Of a stretch of DNA of 64,000 bases, positions 42,901 through 55,252 are shown piece by piece. The notes beneath the pieces were generated by a model. That model had not been told where the DNA came from and did not search any database. It saw only the letters and a list, made by a program, of their open reading frames with translations. The stretch spans positions 40,802 through 104,801 of the forward strand of contig NW_013651788.1 of assembly GCF_000499385.1 (NCBI RefSeq). The letters run 5' to 3'. Each line of letters begins with the position of its first letter. Position 1 is the first letter of the stretch. Position numbers and translations under genes: made by a program. The stretch is from Eimeria necatrix (Eukaryota; Apicomplexa; Conoidasida; Eucoccidiorida; Eimeriidae).

Positions 42901-45900
42901 GAAAACATGCACTTGTAAATGTTTATATTTCTCTGAAATTAAGCCAAGCGGCAAGTAAACGTATGATTAGATGTGAAGATTCAACTTCACAGATCTGTTG
43001 GGTTCCTGTGTGTTCGTGCTTTCTAAGTGGACTAGTCCTAAGTTCTGCCTGATTCGATTCCACCTCCTGTCTCAAGGTGTTGGATGATCATTTGCTTTCG
43101 AACATGATCTCTGTGCAATGCACTGCAGTCAAGGCTAGGACATTTTTTGAATTGCGATGTTCATGTTCACTGTGATAATTGCTCACTTTTTTCTCCTTGG
43201 TCTCAGGGCAGAGTGCAGGTACTTCAGTCGCTGCCTCAGTGCATTGTTGCTGTACGGCAATACCTCTTATTTGAACACTTGTCTGCAAGCGTGGTTGGCC
43301 CTACGTCTGCAACTCATTGGAGCCACCCTCCAGGCGCTTCTCCTGGCTTCTGTCACTTTGCCTCTCTACTTCTGGCCCTCCCGCTTGGAACAAGTTAGTC
43401 CTTTTCCTCTCCGCTTCAACTTCTTTGCGTGCAGTTGACTGTTGCCATTTTCTTCTTTTGCTTCAGGACATTTTTCGTTGTCCCTGAGAGAATGTTTAAT
43501 TTCTCCTCCATCCGTTTTATTTTGCTCCTTGTATATCTCCGTGCCTCCCTGTGCGTCGCCTGTGCTTCCCCTGAAGCAAATGCTGGCAGCCAGTGGCAGC
43601 TTTGTGGGCTGTCTTCGTCTCTAAAAAGTATAACTCACTACGGTTTTTTGCTTATATTGCATCTCATTTGGCATTATATGCGGCTCTGCATTTACAACAG
43701 GTAGTAAATCGTGCAGCAACTAAAATGTGTGACCTGGTGCGAGCTGAATAATTGCCTAGTCTCATTCTGTCTTGCCCTGTGCCTACTTGTCTCCTCTTTG
43801 TTACTTCTTTGACGGCCGGTATCTCATGTTCTGCAAATTCGTCTCTTATACCTCTTCTCTACATATATTTTGGTGTTCATTGTGGGAACCTGTCGTATTT
43901 CTGATTGTTCAGGTGCGGGGAGATATGGCGGGACTTTTAGCTCTTAGTCTCTACGCTGTGGCGCCTCTTGTGCGGCTGCTGACGCAAAGCATTACAACGT
44001 TTGTGCGGCTGGAGGTCCAAATGGTCTCCGTCGAAAGAGTCAGAGACTACTTGCTGGTACGACCGGCCATTTGCACTGAGACTGGATGTTTCCCTGAAGG
44101 AACGCCTAAGCTGCGAGTTTTTGCTTCAGCGCCAAGCGCTTCCCCTCTGCTGCGTGCACACTCGCCGCTGCTTCTGCATAGAAAGCCAACGCTGCTGCTC
44201 CTGCTTATTGCCTGCAGGTGCCGGCAGAGGACCCCAACTATGACGTAATAACGGGGCGCCCGTGGCAGCATCCTGTGTCTGCTGAATCTTCCGTGTGCTT
44301 GTCGTGGTGGCGCTGGCTGCGTTGTACGCGGCTGAGCAACAAAAGCTTGCTGCCAATGCACGGCAAGGATGAGGAGCAGCAGCCGCTGCTGACGAGGCCA
44401 TCTGCTGAAGACTGCCTTGCATGCGCTGACATCAGGGGGCCAGCGCACTCTGCAACTATGGCAGTCCACAGGGCGTCCGTCTCTTCCCGGCAAACTGCAG
44501 CAGCAGCTGCTGCTAAGCTCGCCGTCTATGAGACCCTTCTGTCCTTTGGGTCTCAGAGCCGTCAGCTGAACGACGGCATGCGGCCTTGGGCGGCCGCGCA
44601 GAAGCAACAGACAGAGGCAGTAGCGGCTCTTTCCTTTCCAGTGGCAGTCCCGCTCGGATTTAGAACAAGAGGAAGAGTTGACTTTGAAAACGTGACAGTG
44701 GCATACAGGTCAGCAGGTGTTTCTTAAATTCGTTAATCATATGTTGCAAAATACTAGAAACTTTCTACACAAGTAGAAAGCCTCACGTGCTCAATAGCAG
44801 TCCAATGCCATCGAAAAAGTTCACCAAAGCCAACGGATCCCCAGCCCCTGCGATTAGAATTGAAACGTGATTGGCTCTGATAGTGCCACGTTGCAGGACT
44901 TGGGGTGTTGTTGTCTTGGTGCAGCGCGGGCAGTCAACCGGCTGTGCGCGGTGTGTCCTTGACGATTCACCCCGGGGAAGCCGTGGGCATTGTGGGCCGT
45001 ACGGGGGCAGGGAAGAGCACTTTGTTGTTGGCTCTTAGCCGCATGGTGCCTTACACGGGGTGCATAAAGATCGACGGCGTGGACATACAGCGGCTGCCCG
45101 TTCACGTGCTGCGCTCTTTGTTGGCGTTTGTCCCTCAAGTACCCACTCTTTTCTCAGGGACCATTCGCTCGAACTTAGACCCCGCCACCACGCGCACAGA
45201 TGCGGAGCTGTACGATGCCCTCCGCCTCTGTCGACTTGATCATGTTGTGAAGGCCCTTCCGCAAGTAAGAAACGTGACGGCTTTTGGCTCTTTTTTGTTG
45301 TGTTGAATTCCATCTAAGGCTCTAATTTGGGGCATGCTGCCCTATCTGTCTTCTTTTCGATGGTCCTTAGGCGTGCCTAGGTCTTCCTTTTTGATTGACT
45401 CCAATCTTGTGTCGTCTGTCTCGTACTCTCTTCACTGCCATTATTGAGTGCATTACTGTATCGTTCAGCACAGTTTCTGGTAGCAGTCTGTCTTGTTTAT
45501 TCACAGCAGTCACCGTCGTTTATTCGGAGAAGTCACTGTTGCCGGTCTCACGAGAGCATTTGCACTTGTTGGGTGTTCACAGGGTCTAGATACTCCAATC
45601 GCTACTGTGGACGAGGCATCTTCGGTAGAGTTCCGCATTAGAAGATCTCGCAGGATGCAAGGAAGTGTGTCCCTTCGTTGTTTTCAGTTTCGGCTGCTGT
45701 TACCCAACATACTGTTGCTGCTGCTGCTTGTCAGTGTAACCTTGGGCCCAATATTTCCATACACATCGGCGCATCAGATAACAGCAGCTGGGCAGGAATT
45801 GTAAAGCGATTTTCTTGCTGGGATGGAGAAGGCCTTGGCGTTGCAGAAGCAGTGGCAATAGACTACACACGCGGCAGCAGCTGACTGCTGCATGCATTAT

Positions 45901-46903
45901 GCTTTGTCCCATTTATGCAATTCGTTGAATGCATAGGCGCTTAATGCATGTTCCTGTATGCATGTTCCTGTCTGGGTCTTGGCAGGCACGCGCATGCGCT
46001 TGAGTTCGCCTTCGAGCGTGGGGCTGCGGCACAGCGAAAGTGACGCGCAGTCGAAGCGGCTGGGGGCCCCTTCAGTGCCAAGCGCTAGGGACAACCAACA
46101 GCCAAGTCATCCCTCCCCCTCCTCTCGCTTACAAGTGGACGGGTCGCCGGCGGCCCCGAGGAACGCCGCCAAGCAGGCGGGTGGAGGGGGCAGTCAGAGC
46201 ATCCGTTTGTCTATAGGTCAGAAGCAGCTGCTGTGTTTCTGTCGCGCGCTGTTGAGAGACGCTCCTATTTTGTGTCTCGATGAAGCAAACAGCGCCATGG
46301 ATAGCTCAGTGGAAGAGGAGGTTCTCGTACCTGTCATCCGGTGGTGTCTGAGGTAAAGATACACTTAAAGACGCACACGCAAAGCATTGCGCCGTCAGTG
46401 TTCGGCCTAGGGTGGCTTGCAAGCCTGGTGGGAAAATATTGAACTGAAATGATTTACTTAATTCCATCAGCCTGCAGAGCCTAGTGGAATCTACATTTAT
46501 AACAATCCGATGAGATCGGTGTAGTTGAAATTGTGCAACACGGATGCAACGCAGCAGGCATTTTGGCTTTTATGACCCTTTAGTTTCTGTGTTACTTACA
46601 AAGCCTACGCCACGCAAAAACTGTAGAAGGCTGTCGCACGAGGCTGTGTCACCTTTGGCAGTGTTGTGTGTGTACTTCTGCAGGCGTGGGAGTGTTTTGA
46701 TTGTATCTCACCGTCTTCAGCACTTGCCTTCTCTTTGTCACCGTGTCGGTGTTGTGGGCGAAGGCCAATTACTTGAGTTCGCCCCTCCTCGCAGTCTCCT
46801 CAGAGACAAGCACTCGCGCTTTCACGCCCTCTACGCAGCAGCCAGGGGCGCAGCAAACCCCGAGAGCAGCAGCAATCTCAGCACACCGGAACAGCAGCAG
46901 TAA
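35123..46903 (+). CDS. ABCC/MRP-type full ABC transporter, seventeen exons, about 2380 aa
   Basis: Exons: 35123-36733, 36919-37681, 37849-39345, 39827-40138, 40352-40598, 40963-41245, 41373-41638, 41786-41907, 42107-42224, 42450-42542, 43207-43393, 43913-44056, 44218-44708, 44925-45264, 45583-45664, 45986-46352, 46684-46903; all phases agree. TMD1 includes LHELWAAPLTLALNLLLVYR and LLLHVRETKVLGWESHAF. NBD1 has VVGKSGSGKSS (Walker A), FAPQQPVI, LSGGQRARICLARAF split by an intron, and ALYLIDDPFSPLD. TMD2 includes WFDEEPIGRLLNRLSDDI and RSPLHCLLAGAVGGGRTLRA. NBD2 has IVGRTGAGKST, LSIGQKQLLCFCRALL, PILCLDEANSAMD and VSHRL. NBD1 has Gln at the switch-His position (VLLVVQQ), and its Walker B is followed by Asp rather than Glu, so NBD2 is probably the hydrolytic site. 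Exporters of this class move conjugates or drugs; the substrate is unknown. Extra low-complexity insertions make it longer than typical MRPs. Confidence 0.92.
39365..39735. repeat. Intronic minisatellite, about five diverged units of roughly 75-85 bp
   Basis: Units of the form GCAATAAGTCATTATCAGTA, CATTATGCTTTTCATTTGG, then TTTTTGCTGCCTGTTCTGG recur from about 39377 to 39730. They lie in the intron that splits the NBD1 signature motif. Confidence 0.85.
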
Positions 46904-46979
46904 CAGCAACGGCATTTTTCTTTGTAGGCAGAGCACCTGGATGAGTGAGGCCTCAACCCCTACAACCACTTTTCGGGGT

Positions 46980-47385
46980 TCAGGGGCAGCTCACCCCGTT
47001 TGCTGCACGCATACATCTTCCCGCAGTGTCGAGGATGAAGCGTGACAGAAGCTGCTGCTGCTTTTTTCCGTTGACTGCAGCATCGTTGAGCCACGCTGTT
47101 TGGGTTGCGTCTAGAGCCTTGTGCAGCTGTTCTTCAGATATTTTTCTTGCTGAGCACTCGCTTGTATAGAGCTGCGGCTGAATAGTGTAGTGCTGGGGGA
47201 GGCCTTCTTTCTCGATGTGCACAATGAAGATACTTCAAAGCTTTGAAAAAAGAGAGACCCAGGGAAAGTGCCAAGATGAGCAGAGTTCGACCAGTCAGCA
47301 GTTGCGCAGAGTAGTCGGACAGCAGACCAACCACATCGCAACTCTGTGGGGTGAAGGCACAAGGGGCTTAGCGCACGTAATTGTG
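46980..47385 (-). CDS. 3' part of an unrecognised small membrane-associated protein
   Basis: On the minus strand, a segment from about 47361 (CCCCACAG acceptor) reads DVVGLLSDYSAQLLTGRTLL and ILALSLGLSFF, a likely membrane helix. A second segment reads PQLYTSECSARKISEEQLHK, ALDATQTAWLNDAAVNGKK and LLSRFILDTAGRCM, with the stop at 46980. They can be joined by a short intron (donor GTATCT near 47237, acceptor ATTCAG near 47182), or the second can extend upstream as VHIEKEGLPQHYTI. The 5' exons were not identified, although a Lys/Arg-rich segment at about 48150-48270 (MQHMRVYRMQRLRRREKFRL) could belong. No family was recognised. Confidence 0.4.
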
Positions 47386-47389
47386 CTCC

Positions 47390-48668
47390 TGCTACCCAGG
47401 CTACCCTAAACGAACTATCAAATAGTTACTTTGGTGAATGAATGCTCTCCTAATTTTGTGTAGGTGGTCCCATGTAAGGCTTAGGCACATTTCTTGCTGG
47501 AGCAACGGATCGCTGCCCTTTACTTGGGTACGCCAGATTTGGATCCGGCTCATGTAGCCTAGCCCGAGCCTTTGAGGCTACAAAGCCCTTGTTGTGCAGA
47601 TTTGTCTCGTTTGGTACTTTCTATTTCGGTAATCTGGCTACTTCCTTTCAGGCAGCTAGTCCAGGTAGTTCTTCAAGATGACAGCTAGCCTGTCTCGTGA
47701 GTCTATAGTATTACTGAATGAATCTGCGGGAATATTGGATGAGTCCGTAGGATAAGTAACGATTGGTCTGGTCCGCATCAGGATATTCGCTGCGGCCAGT
47801 TTTCTTTCATTTTTGACGTGCTGGGATCACGCTGCGGCGAATTCTCAGGGCTAGTCGTTTGAGTGTCTCACGGTGATCTGCTTGGCTGCCATCACCACCA
47901 GTGGGAGGCCTCACGGTTCGTACAAGCCGACTGACAACCGAGCCATCACTCCATAGCAGCCGTGCAGATGCAAGCATGCATGACTAGGCAGGACAGGAAA
48001 GCGCCGCAGTCCGCATTCCTTCATTCTCTGTAGGTTCTTAAACGTTGGCAGACATGCATACTTGCAAGCATGCGTGCATGCAAGCATATGTGTGCACTCG
48101 GATATATGAGCAGTTGCACTTCAGGCCTAACGTTTGTTCTATCCACACTTCTCAGGAAGAGGTGCAAGGAAGCAGTATCTCCAGCTATGTGCCTAAGAAG
48201 AGCTGCCAGTCTAAATTTTTCTCTGCGTCGTAAGCGTTGCATCCGGTACACCCTCATGTGTTGCATTGTGGCAGCACCAACTAAGTGCCATAAGCTCTCT
48301 ACTGGGAAATTAAATACTCCGATGACATATACAAACTGCAACAGTCAACTGCGACAGCTTGGTTGGTGGCCGTCTTCTATATGGACGTCCCAGCGCTGCA
48401 TCAAATAGACAGGGGAGGCGCGCCTGAGGACAAAGAAAGATGCTAGCTAGTTCCCTACAGCGGTGGCCAAAACGAAAAGAGCAGGGGACCTCACAAAAGC
48501 AGCGAATTACGTGCAAGTGAAGGCATAGCGCATGCGCCTCCTGCACGTCTGTGAACTATTTAAACAAAACACATCAAAGAGAGACGCGGACAAGTGCAGC
48601 AAGAAGCACGACAGGCCTCCCGCATCGCCGCGCCTCCAGCTGTTCTTCATCTGCCAAGGCAGGAGCTG
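47390..48668. other. Repeat-poor spacer with no confident gene
   Basis: Unique sequence with balanced composition. One possible minus-strand exon lies at about 48150-48270. TGCATGCATG-like runs (about 48050-48090) are present. Confidence 0.4.
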
Positions 48669-51600
48669 TTATCTCCAGTCATCACTCCTGACGGGTCGGT
48701 ATCTGTCGGACTGCTGGTAGCGTTGCTGCTGCGGCTGCTGGGCGAGTCCTGAAGCAGCTGCAGCTGTGGCCGCCGCTGCAGCCGCAACCGCAGCAGCGGC
48801 AGCTGCGTTGCCACTGTTGTTTCCGTTGTTGCTGTGTGGGTTGGGTGCGCTGACCAGTTCGGGGCTGTTGGAGTCCCACAGCGTGTTCGTTGGCGTGGTG
48901 TTTCCGGAAGGCTTCCGTTTCAGTGTGGCTCGCTGTTGCCACGAGTTCTCTACACCCGCCCTCCAGACGCAACAGAAGCACGGCAGCAGCAGCAGCGCTG
49001 CAGCGCCCAAGACCAGCAACAGAAGCGCTAAGTTGGCCCCCGTCGGCCTGAGCCTGTCACACACCAGCTCCCGCACCGGCTGCCACTCGTTGTGAACTAT
49101 CCGGCAGTCCAAGTTAGAAGCAACGCTGCGGAAATCGTCGCTTAACACTCGGTAGACGGCGCTGCGCGCCTCGAAGAATACACGGAGCTGATCCCATAGA
49201 CTCTCCAGCTGTGCAGCCACAAACATGAGCATTAAGACAAGGCATGAGTTGCGCCATGAAAGTTCAACAGCAAGGCTCGGACGTATAGACACTGATTTGT
49301 GAAGAGCTTCTACCTCTCTTTTTCGCGCGGAAGGATCGGATTCTTGAAGTATACTTTGCGCTTAGGCGTTCTTCTTGCTCGCTATGAAGTGCTCCTATAC
49401 CACTTGTCTCAATCAACACTTTCGATATCTGTGTCTCTATCGTATCTGTGCCTACTCTCTTACAGTTTCTCGATATATTTGGGCCTTCTATTCACATATC
49501 TGCTTCTCTATCTTTGAGTTCGCTTATCTGTGCCTCGTTTCCGTTGCACTGTTCTCCTTTGCTTCGTCTATTTGTGTGTCTGTGTCCGCCACTAAACCCC
49601 TCATTCTCTACCTCGCTGTCTGTTTCCTTCTCACTTGTTGATGCATTCTGCTGAGCAGTTGGTTGGTCGCCTCTTGGAACTCTTCAAAGTTGCACGAAGT
49701 CCAATGAAGGGGCCTTTCGTTGTTCTGTGTGGTTCTTCGGGGGCAGGCAAAGGACTTAGCGGTGTCTGCGCGCAGTGCCTCTTTCTTTGCCGCCCACCAA
49801 ACTGCATTTCTAAACAGCAGTTGTTCCTCTTGTGACCCTTTTGTTTCTGCTACTTCAAACACAAGGGCAGACTCGGCGTCGAATGAAGCGTCTATGGTAA
49901 GGGCCGAGTCGTCGCCGCTGTTGCTGCTGCTATGGAGGGAGGAAAGCAAGAATGGGGCCACCAAGTCCTCTAAATCTTCCATTCCGAAGATCACGATTCG
50001 GTCTCCCTTTCCTGCGGCCAGGGGGCCTCCTGCTGCTGTTTGCAAGCATTTCTCTTGCAGAAGCTTGTGCAGCGTGGACCTTTGGCGTGCCTGTTGCCTT
50101 TTTCTTCTAACTGCTTCTGCCCTGGAGACATCAATGCTTCCTCCGTTTCTTTTGGCCGCCTGAATTTCGGCGTTTGCCTGCCCAGCGAGGCGCACTACTG
50201 CCTGCAGCAGCTGCGCCTTTTCGGCCTCTGACTTACCTGCTGCCAAACGCATCAACTCGACCACTAAGCCCTGTATCGAGGACTTCACGCCGTCTTCCCA
50301 CCTGCCGCTGCTACTTTGAACTCCTCTGATCGCCTCTTGGAAGGCCGTTGAGAGTCGCTCTGCATCTCGGGGGTCAGGACTGAACTCTTGAAGGAGAGCT
50401 GCCAGTTCATCTGCAGGCTCAGTATCTCCGTTTTGCAGCAGGGAAAACGCCCCTATTGCTTTCAAAGCAGGCCCAACCTCGTCGTCGGGTTGTGGCCCTG
50501 GCGCTGCTGGCGATGCGCCTAGGCTGAGGTACTTGGCCTTGATTGTTCGCTGCTTGTCTTGGACTCCGCTGCAGAGCACTTCCCTGTACGTGTGGAGCCG
50601 CCCCTCCAAATCCTGCAAGGAGCACGCCAGCATCGAAGGCAAATACAAGTCAGGAAGCCCCGCAGCTTGTACTCCTTATCCTGTTGTTTGTCCTACGTCC
50701 CTACCTCCTCCTGTAAAGTCATCGGGTCAATGAGGAGAAGCCAGTACGTATTTTCCAAAAGCTGCAACTCAGCTGCTGCGTCTTGCAACTGTAGAGAGAG
50801 CAGGTGAGCACCCAAGGCCTCATTCTGCACAGCGTTCTCCCCCGCTTCCCTAACATGCATCCCTGACTCAACCAAATCTGCGCCGCAAGCGTTCGCATGC
50901 GCAGATCGGGTGTCCTTTCATGGATTGACGCATTCATAGATATTTACTGAGAAGACTATACTTGAACGTAAGCCTTTACACATATATGCATGCGCACTCA
51001 TGCCTCCGTGTTTGTGTATGATGCATCCGCGTGTCTGCATGTGCGGGTGTCCTTCAAAGTGCATGCGTGCGGATGCCGCTTTAGGAATCTGCGTACATGA
51101 ACATGTGCTTGCCTTATGTACAGTGTGGGCATATTTGTTATTGAGTCATACGCTGCCCTGGTGTATGCGAGTAGCCGTGACTCCAGCTGTGCTCAGTTGC
51201 AAATGTGTGTGTGTGTGTATTTGCGGGCGCGCAGGAGTAACTTGCAGCACGCAAGCATGCACAGTGAATTGCACATGGATGCGTCCTTTCGTATGCGTGC
51301 GCGTCAGCATGTAAATAGCATCTTTCAGTGAAAATAACTGTACAAGAATATTGAACGCAAGCGAAAGTGCAGACGTAACGGTGTTTGCTCGGAAAGAGAT
51401 GCATGCTGTTGCTTCCGCTGTGGCCAGAATTGTAAGGCAGGAGGCGCATGTGTGTACATTTGTTTACTGCTCGTGAGTAAGTTAATGGCACCGATGCCTG
51501 CATGCGTGCTTGCATGGACGTGCATGTGTCCCTATGCACGCGCGCATGCTGTGTCTATGTACGATTGTAAATATCCGCATCTTGGCAGCGTTCTTTAGTG

Positions 51601-54600
51601 TGAGCACGAGAATATCCGAAAGTTTAATTTCCAAACTGTAGTTCTAGTCAATTCGGATATGTGGATGCGTGCATTTTATGCGCACTGTTGTGTAGGTGCT
51701 GGTTTCTTATACGGATGGATCACTGTTTGTGCAGGAGCACAAATACGCAGGTTCTCCGGATGCACGTGAACACAAGCAGTAGCTGCTACAGGTGTACATA
51801 TACATATATGTATACATCTATATATATTTATATTTATGAATAAAGGCGGGATGCGTGTATGAAAACGTATACAGGCAGACGTATGCGTTCGTTTGCACCT
51901 ATCTATGCAGATGCACATGAGTTCTGCAACAGGCTCAGTGAATCAGTGCAAAGATATACAATTTGCACAAACATGAACAGCAAGATGCTAAAATGATCAG
52001 CACAGGGCAGCAATACACCGACGGCGTCATGTCCGATATGTACAGACATCGAATTACACATTTAATCAGTCACATGAAGTGTATCTGCGCGGTCAGCAAC
52101 AGTGCCTCACCGCCAATGTCAAACACGCGCACCAAGTCCCTCTCCTGGTTAGGGAGGAAACAAGCGCTCAGGAGTCGAGCTGCTGTGCTGTTAGACCCCA
52201 CAGAAGCGCCCTCGGAAAATAAGGCTTGTCTGTTCGCAGCTCCAAAATATTGCAATAGATCGTCGACGTCTTTCTCATCTTTTAAGCAGTTTTCCATGTA
52301 CAGGCAGCCGTCAGTCACTGCCGCAGTACCCAGCAGAAGCCCGCCGCTTGCCACGAGTGCTGCATAGGCAACAATCAGCTGAGCCGCATGGTTGCGACTT
52401 AAAAAGGCAAGTCTAGAGCAGATTCACAAGTAAGCAGACGAACGAGAACAGACTAGTCGTTGAAGTGAGAGGCAGGCAACGTAACAGCTGAGGTGCACCA
52501 CGAAGTGTACAACCCTACCTGCTGAAGACGCCAGAAGCAAAAGGAACAAACAGCCGCAGCTTGTTCTTTTGCGGTCTACAAGAGCGTCGCGATTGCAGCA
52601 GCAGAGGCAGCACATGTAGAAGGAGGCTAGCAGCAGCAGACAGCCAATCAGAGCAGACACCGCTATGGAGCCCTGAACATAGTAGCAGCAACAGCAACAG
52701 CAGGCACTAAATCGTTATATTGCGCATTTACTGTTGTTTCATGCATTCAAAAAATTAAACCAGCAGAAACAACAGCAGCACAGATAGCCATAAGATCCAG
52801 TAACGTCTGCAATCCTTACCCAATAGAGGGGTCCACTAAGTTTGGAAAGCTTTCCTACTGTACGATGAGCGGTGTCGAGTGTGTCCTTGAGTGCTACTTT
52901 GGCCTTATGCAGCTCTGTTGAGGAAGGCAAGTTATTTGTTTGCTGCACATTGTTCTCCATGTCCACTGCCAGCCTGTCAGACGCCTCCGCTATTGACAGG
53001 AGGCTGTGAGGCAGCAAATGGACAGCGGTCTCCCAAGAGCTCAACAGGGAGGCAGTGGCAGTGCCCAAAGGCGAGATGTGGTAGCTCGCCTGCAGAGAGT
53101 CTGATGTCTCCCCTCCTACGGAGATCCGCATTCCGCTGTTGGCGGGATTGCGCAGAGTCTTGTACACATAGCACAGCAGCAGGGCAGTCAGCATATGAAG
53201 CGGCACTGTCTTGCTTGGCAGTAACACGAACTTCACTTACGGTTGAAGTAGTCAATCTGCTAGGATATCGTGCAACTCAGGGGCAAGGTTGTCAAAGTAT
53301 TCCTGGGCCCACGCTACACAGCTGACATTCACCTTAATCGCTGAAACCTGGCACTGAAGGTGAAGCGAATAATTTATTGGCGCACCTCCTGTAGCGTCTG
53401 CAAGTTGTCCTTTACGTCAGCCATTGTTTGCGTTATCTGAAATGCCAATGCGCTGGCGCTCCGAAGCTGGCTAGGCAGAGAGTCTTCGCGATGAGGATCC
53501 AAAGCCGCTGAGAGGCTTTCAAAACTGCGTAGAGAAAGTAGCGCCACAGGTCGCGAGAACATAGACAAAAATAGATAAAAATACCTCCAGCAGCAAGTGT
53601 AGCAGGTGCGTTTACGGCAGTTCAGGAAGAGCTTGCTTACTATTCTAATGCAGGGACTGCTCCAACGAAGCCTGTGCGGTTCGGAGCTGTCTCGTTTTCG
53701 GCTGCTGCTGTTTCTTCTTCCTGCAGCAGCCTCGGGTCTTCTTCGTCTGCACCAGTGAAGCAAGCTTCAAGAATGTTCTGCTGCCATTTGTCTCATAAAC
53801 GAATTAGAGGTGAATGTCTGAACTGTTGTTATTTCGAAACATGATAAATGATGGTGTGGAAAGTTTTGCACGTACATGCCTCTTCCAAGTGGCGAAATGC
53901 GGTGGGGGCGGCACTGTTGGGCTGCCCAGCAGAAGGAAAAAGAAGCGATGGTGAAACAGCAGCCGCCGGGGTAGAAAGCAGCGCCGAAGTGAAAGGGGAA
54001 GGAGCTGAAAAGGGCGAAGTGAAGGCGGTGGTTCTGTCGGGACTAATGGAGGGCGCGGACGGATTTGCAAAGGTCTGGCCGTTGATAATGGTTGAAGCCG
54101 CTTGTGCAGCCGAGCAGCTAAGCTGAGATACCTGCGCTCGAAGGTCTACCATGACATAAATTCCAATTCCCATAGCAACTAGCACTACAAGTATTGCCGC
54201 AATCAGCACCAGGTACCTCAGACCTAGGCAGGCACCCCTTGGTACTAATTTGCGGACGCTTCCTCGGTACTGAGAATCTGAAGCGGCGGTGCTGTTGCCA
54301 CTGGAATTCGATCTCTCCATATCTATCCGGTGGCGTTTTGTCAGCTTGAAAAATACCCGAATGCAGTAGAAACAACTGCAAAGCCTGCGCAACAGAGAGA
54401 GACACTTCCACAGCATTTTCTTCGTTGCAGAGACAAGTTAGGGGAATATAGTGTTCTGACCATTTAGGGCCGAAAATACGCATGTACCTCCTGCAGGCTT
54501 TGCAATTCCGTAAGCAGAAAAGGAGGAGAAATAAGGGCAACAAGATTCCTGCTATGGCGAGGCCGATGACGGCAGGTAGGAGATAGTAAGGCATTGTTTC

Positions 54601-55252
54601 TATGTAGGCTACTCCTAGCCGCGCAGGTGGGGGCAGTTTTATTGCTGCAGCCGCTCGGTTTGTATCTGAGAGGAGTAACGTCGGTTGCAGCTGAGAACTG
54701 CCATTCTCAACCAATTTGAGATTTGACCACGAGTATATTCCGTGAGGGATTTGACCTTCAGCGACAGACTTTGCTGACCCAGGTGGATTTGAAGTAGTTT
54801 CGGCAATTGCCATATTTCGAACAGTGGAGTGGAATTGTGTTACAAACGGTTTTCTATTCTCGGAAATCGCTTTCGGGAGGGCGCTGCTAAGTCCACTCTT
54901 GTTCACGCACACGTTGAAGACCGCAAGGACTGACTGGACACAAATTCGCATACAAATGTACACAGCAAGGCAGATGAAGGCAGAAGCGCGCTGCTTACTT
55001 GATTTCCGTCAAAAAGAACTTACGCGGGGAATGGCTGAAGTGTCGGGGTAGTAAACAACCCTACAGGCTTCATCCCTGTATTCGTCCACCCAGGCGGCAT
55101 ATTTTCCATCAGCTGACTTGAAACATTCGTCTGGGTGTGCTCCTAATAAGCACGTAGACGCTGTGTGTGCCTCTGAGCCCTCAGCTGAGTGTTCATGCTC
55201 ATTCGCAAGGAACCCGCCATCGTACTCCTCCATCGTGCCTTGTGCGACCGTG
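48669..55252 (-). CDS. Prominin-like multi-pass membrane protein (exon chain nearly complete)
   Basis: Minus-strand exons: 55252-55024, 54933-54488, 54384-53876, 53746-53641, 53524-53386, 53353 to about 53255, 53158-52820, 52672-52519, 52397-52111, 50877-50705, 50612-49635, 49208-48669. Helix 1 is PYYLLPAVIGLAIAGILLPL followed by Cys-rich RNCKACRRLCSCFYCIR. Helix 2 is YLVLIAAILVVLVAMGIGIY. Then comes a large loop, helix 3 (SALIGCLLLLASFYMCCLCC), helix 4 (AQLIVAYAALVASGGLLLG), a second long loop, helix 5 (ALLLLVLGAAALLLLPCFCC) and a cytosolic tail. Five helices, two large loops and a Cys-rich turn after helix 1 match prominin topology; overall similarity is weak. Two problems remain: an in-frame TGA at 53254-53252, and a one-base phase conflict at the 52519/52397 junction. 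The 5' end is uncertain; a candidate exon lies at about 55750-55430. Confidence 0.55.

Noticed and set aside
51000..51950. Open frames in the TGCATG/TGTGTG-rich stretch
   Set aside because: They lie in a long intron of the prominin-like gene. Cys/Val/His-rich frames on both strands come from the dinucleotide-rich sequence.
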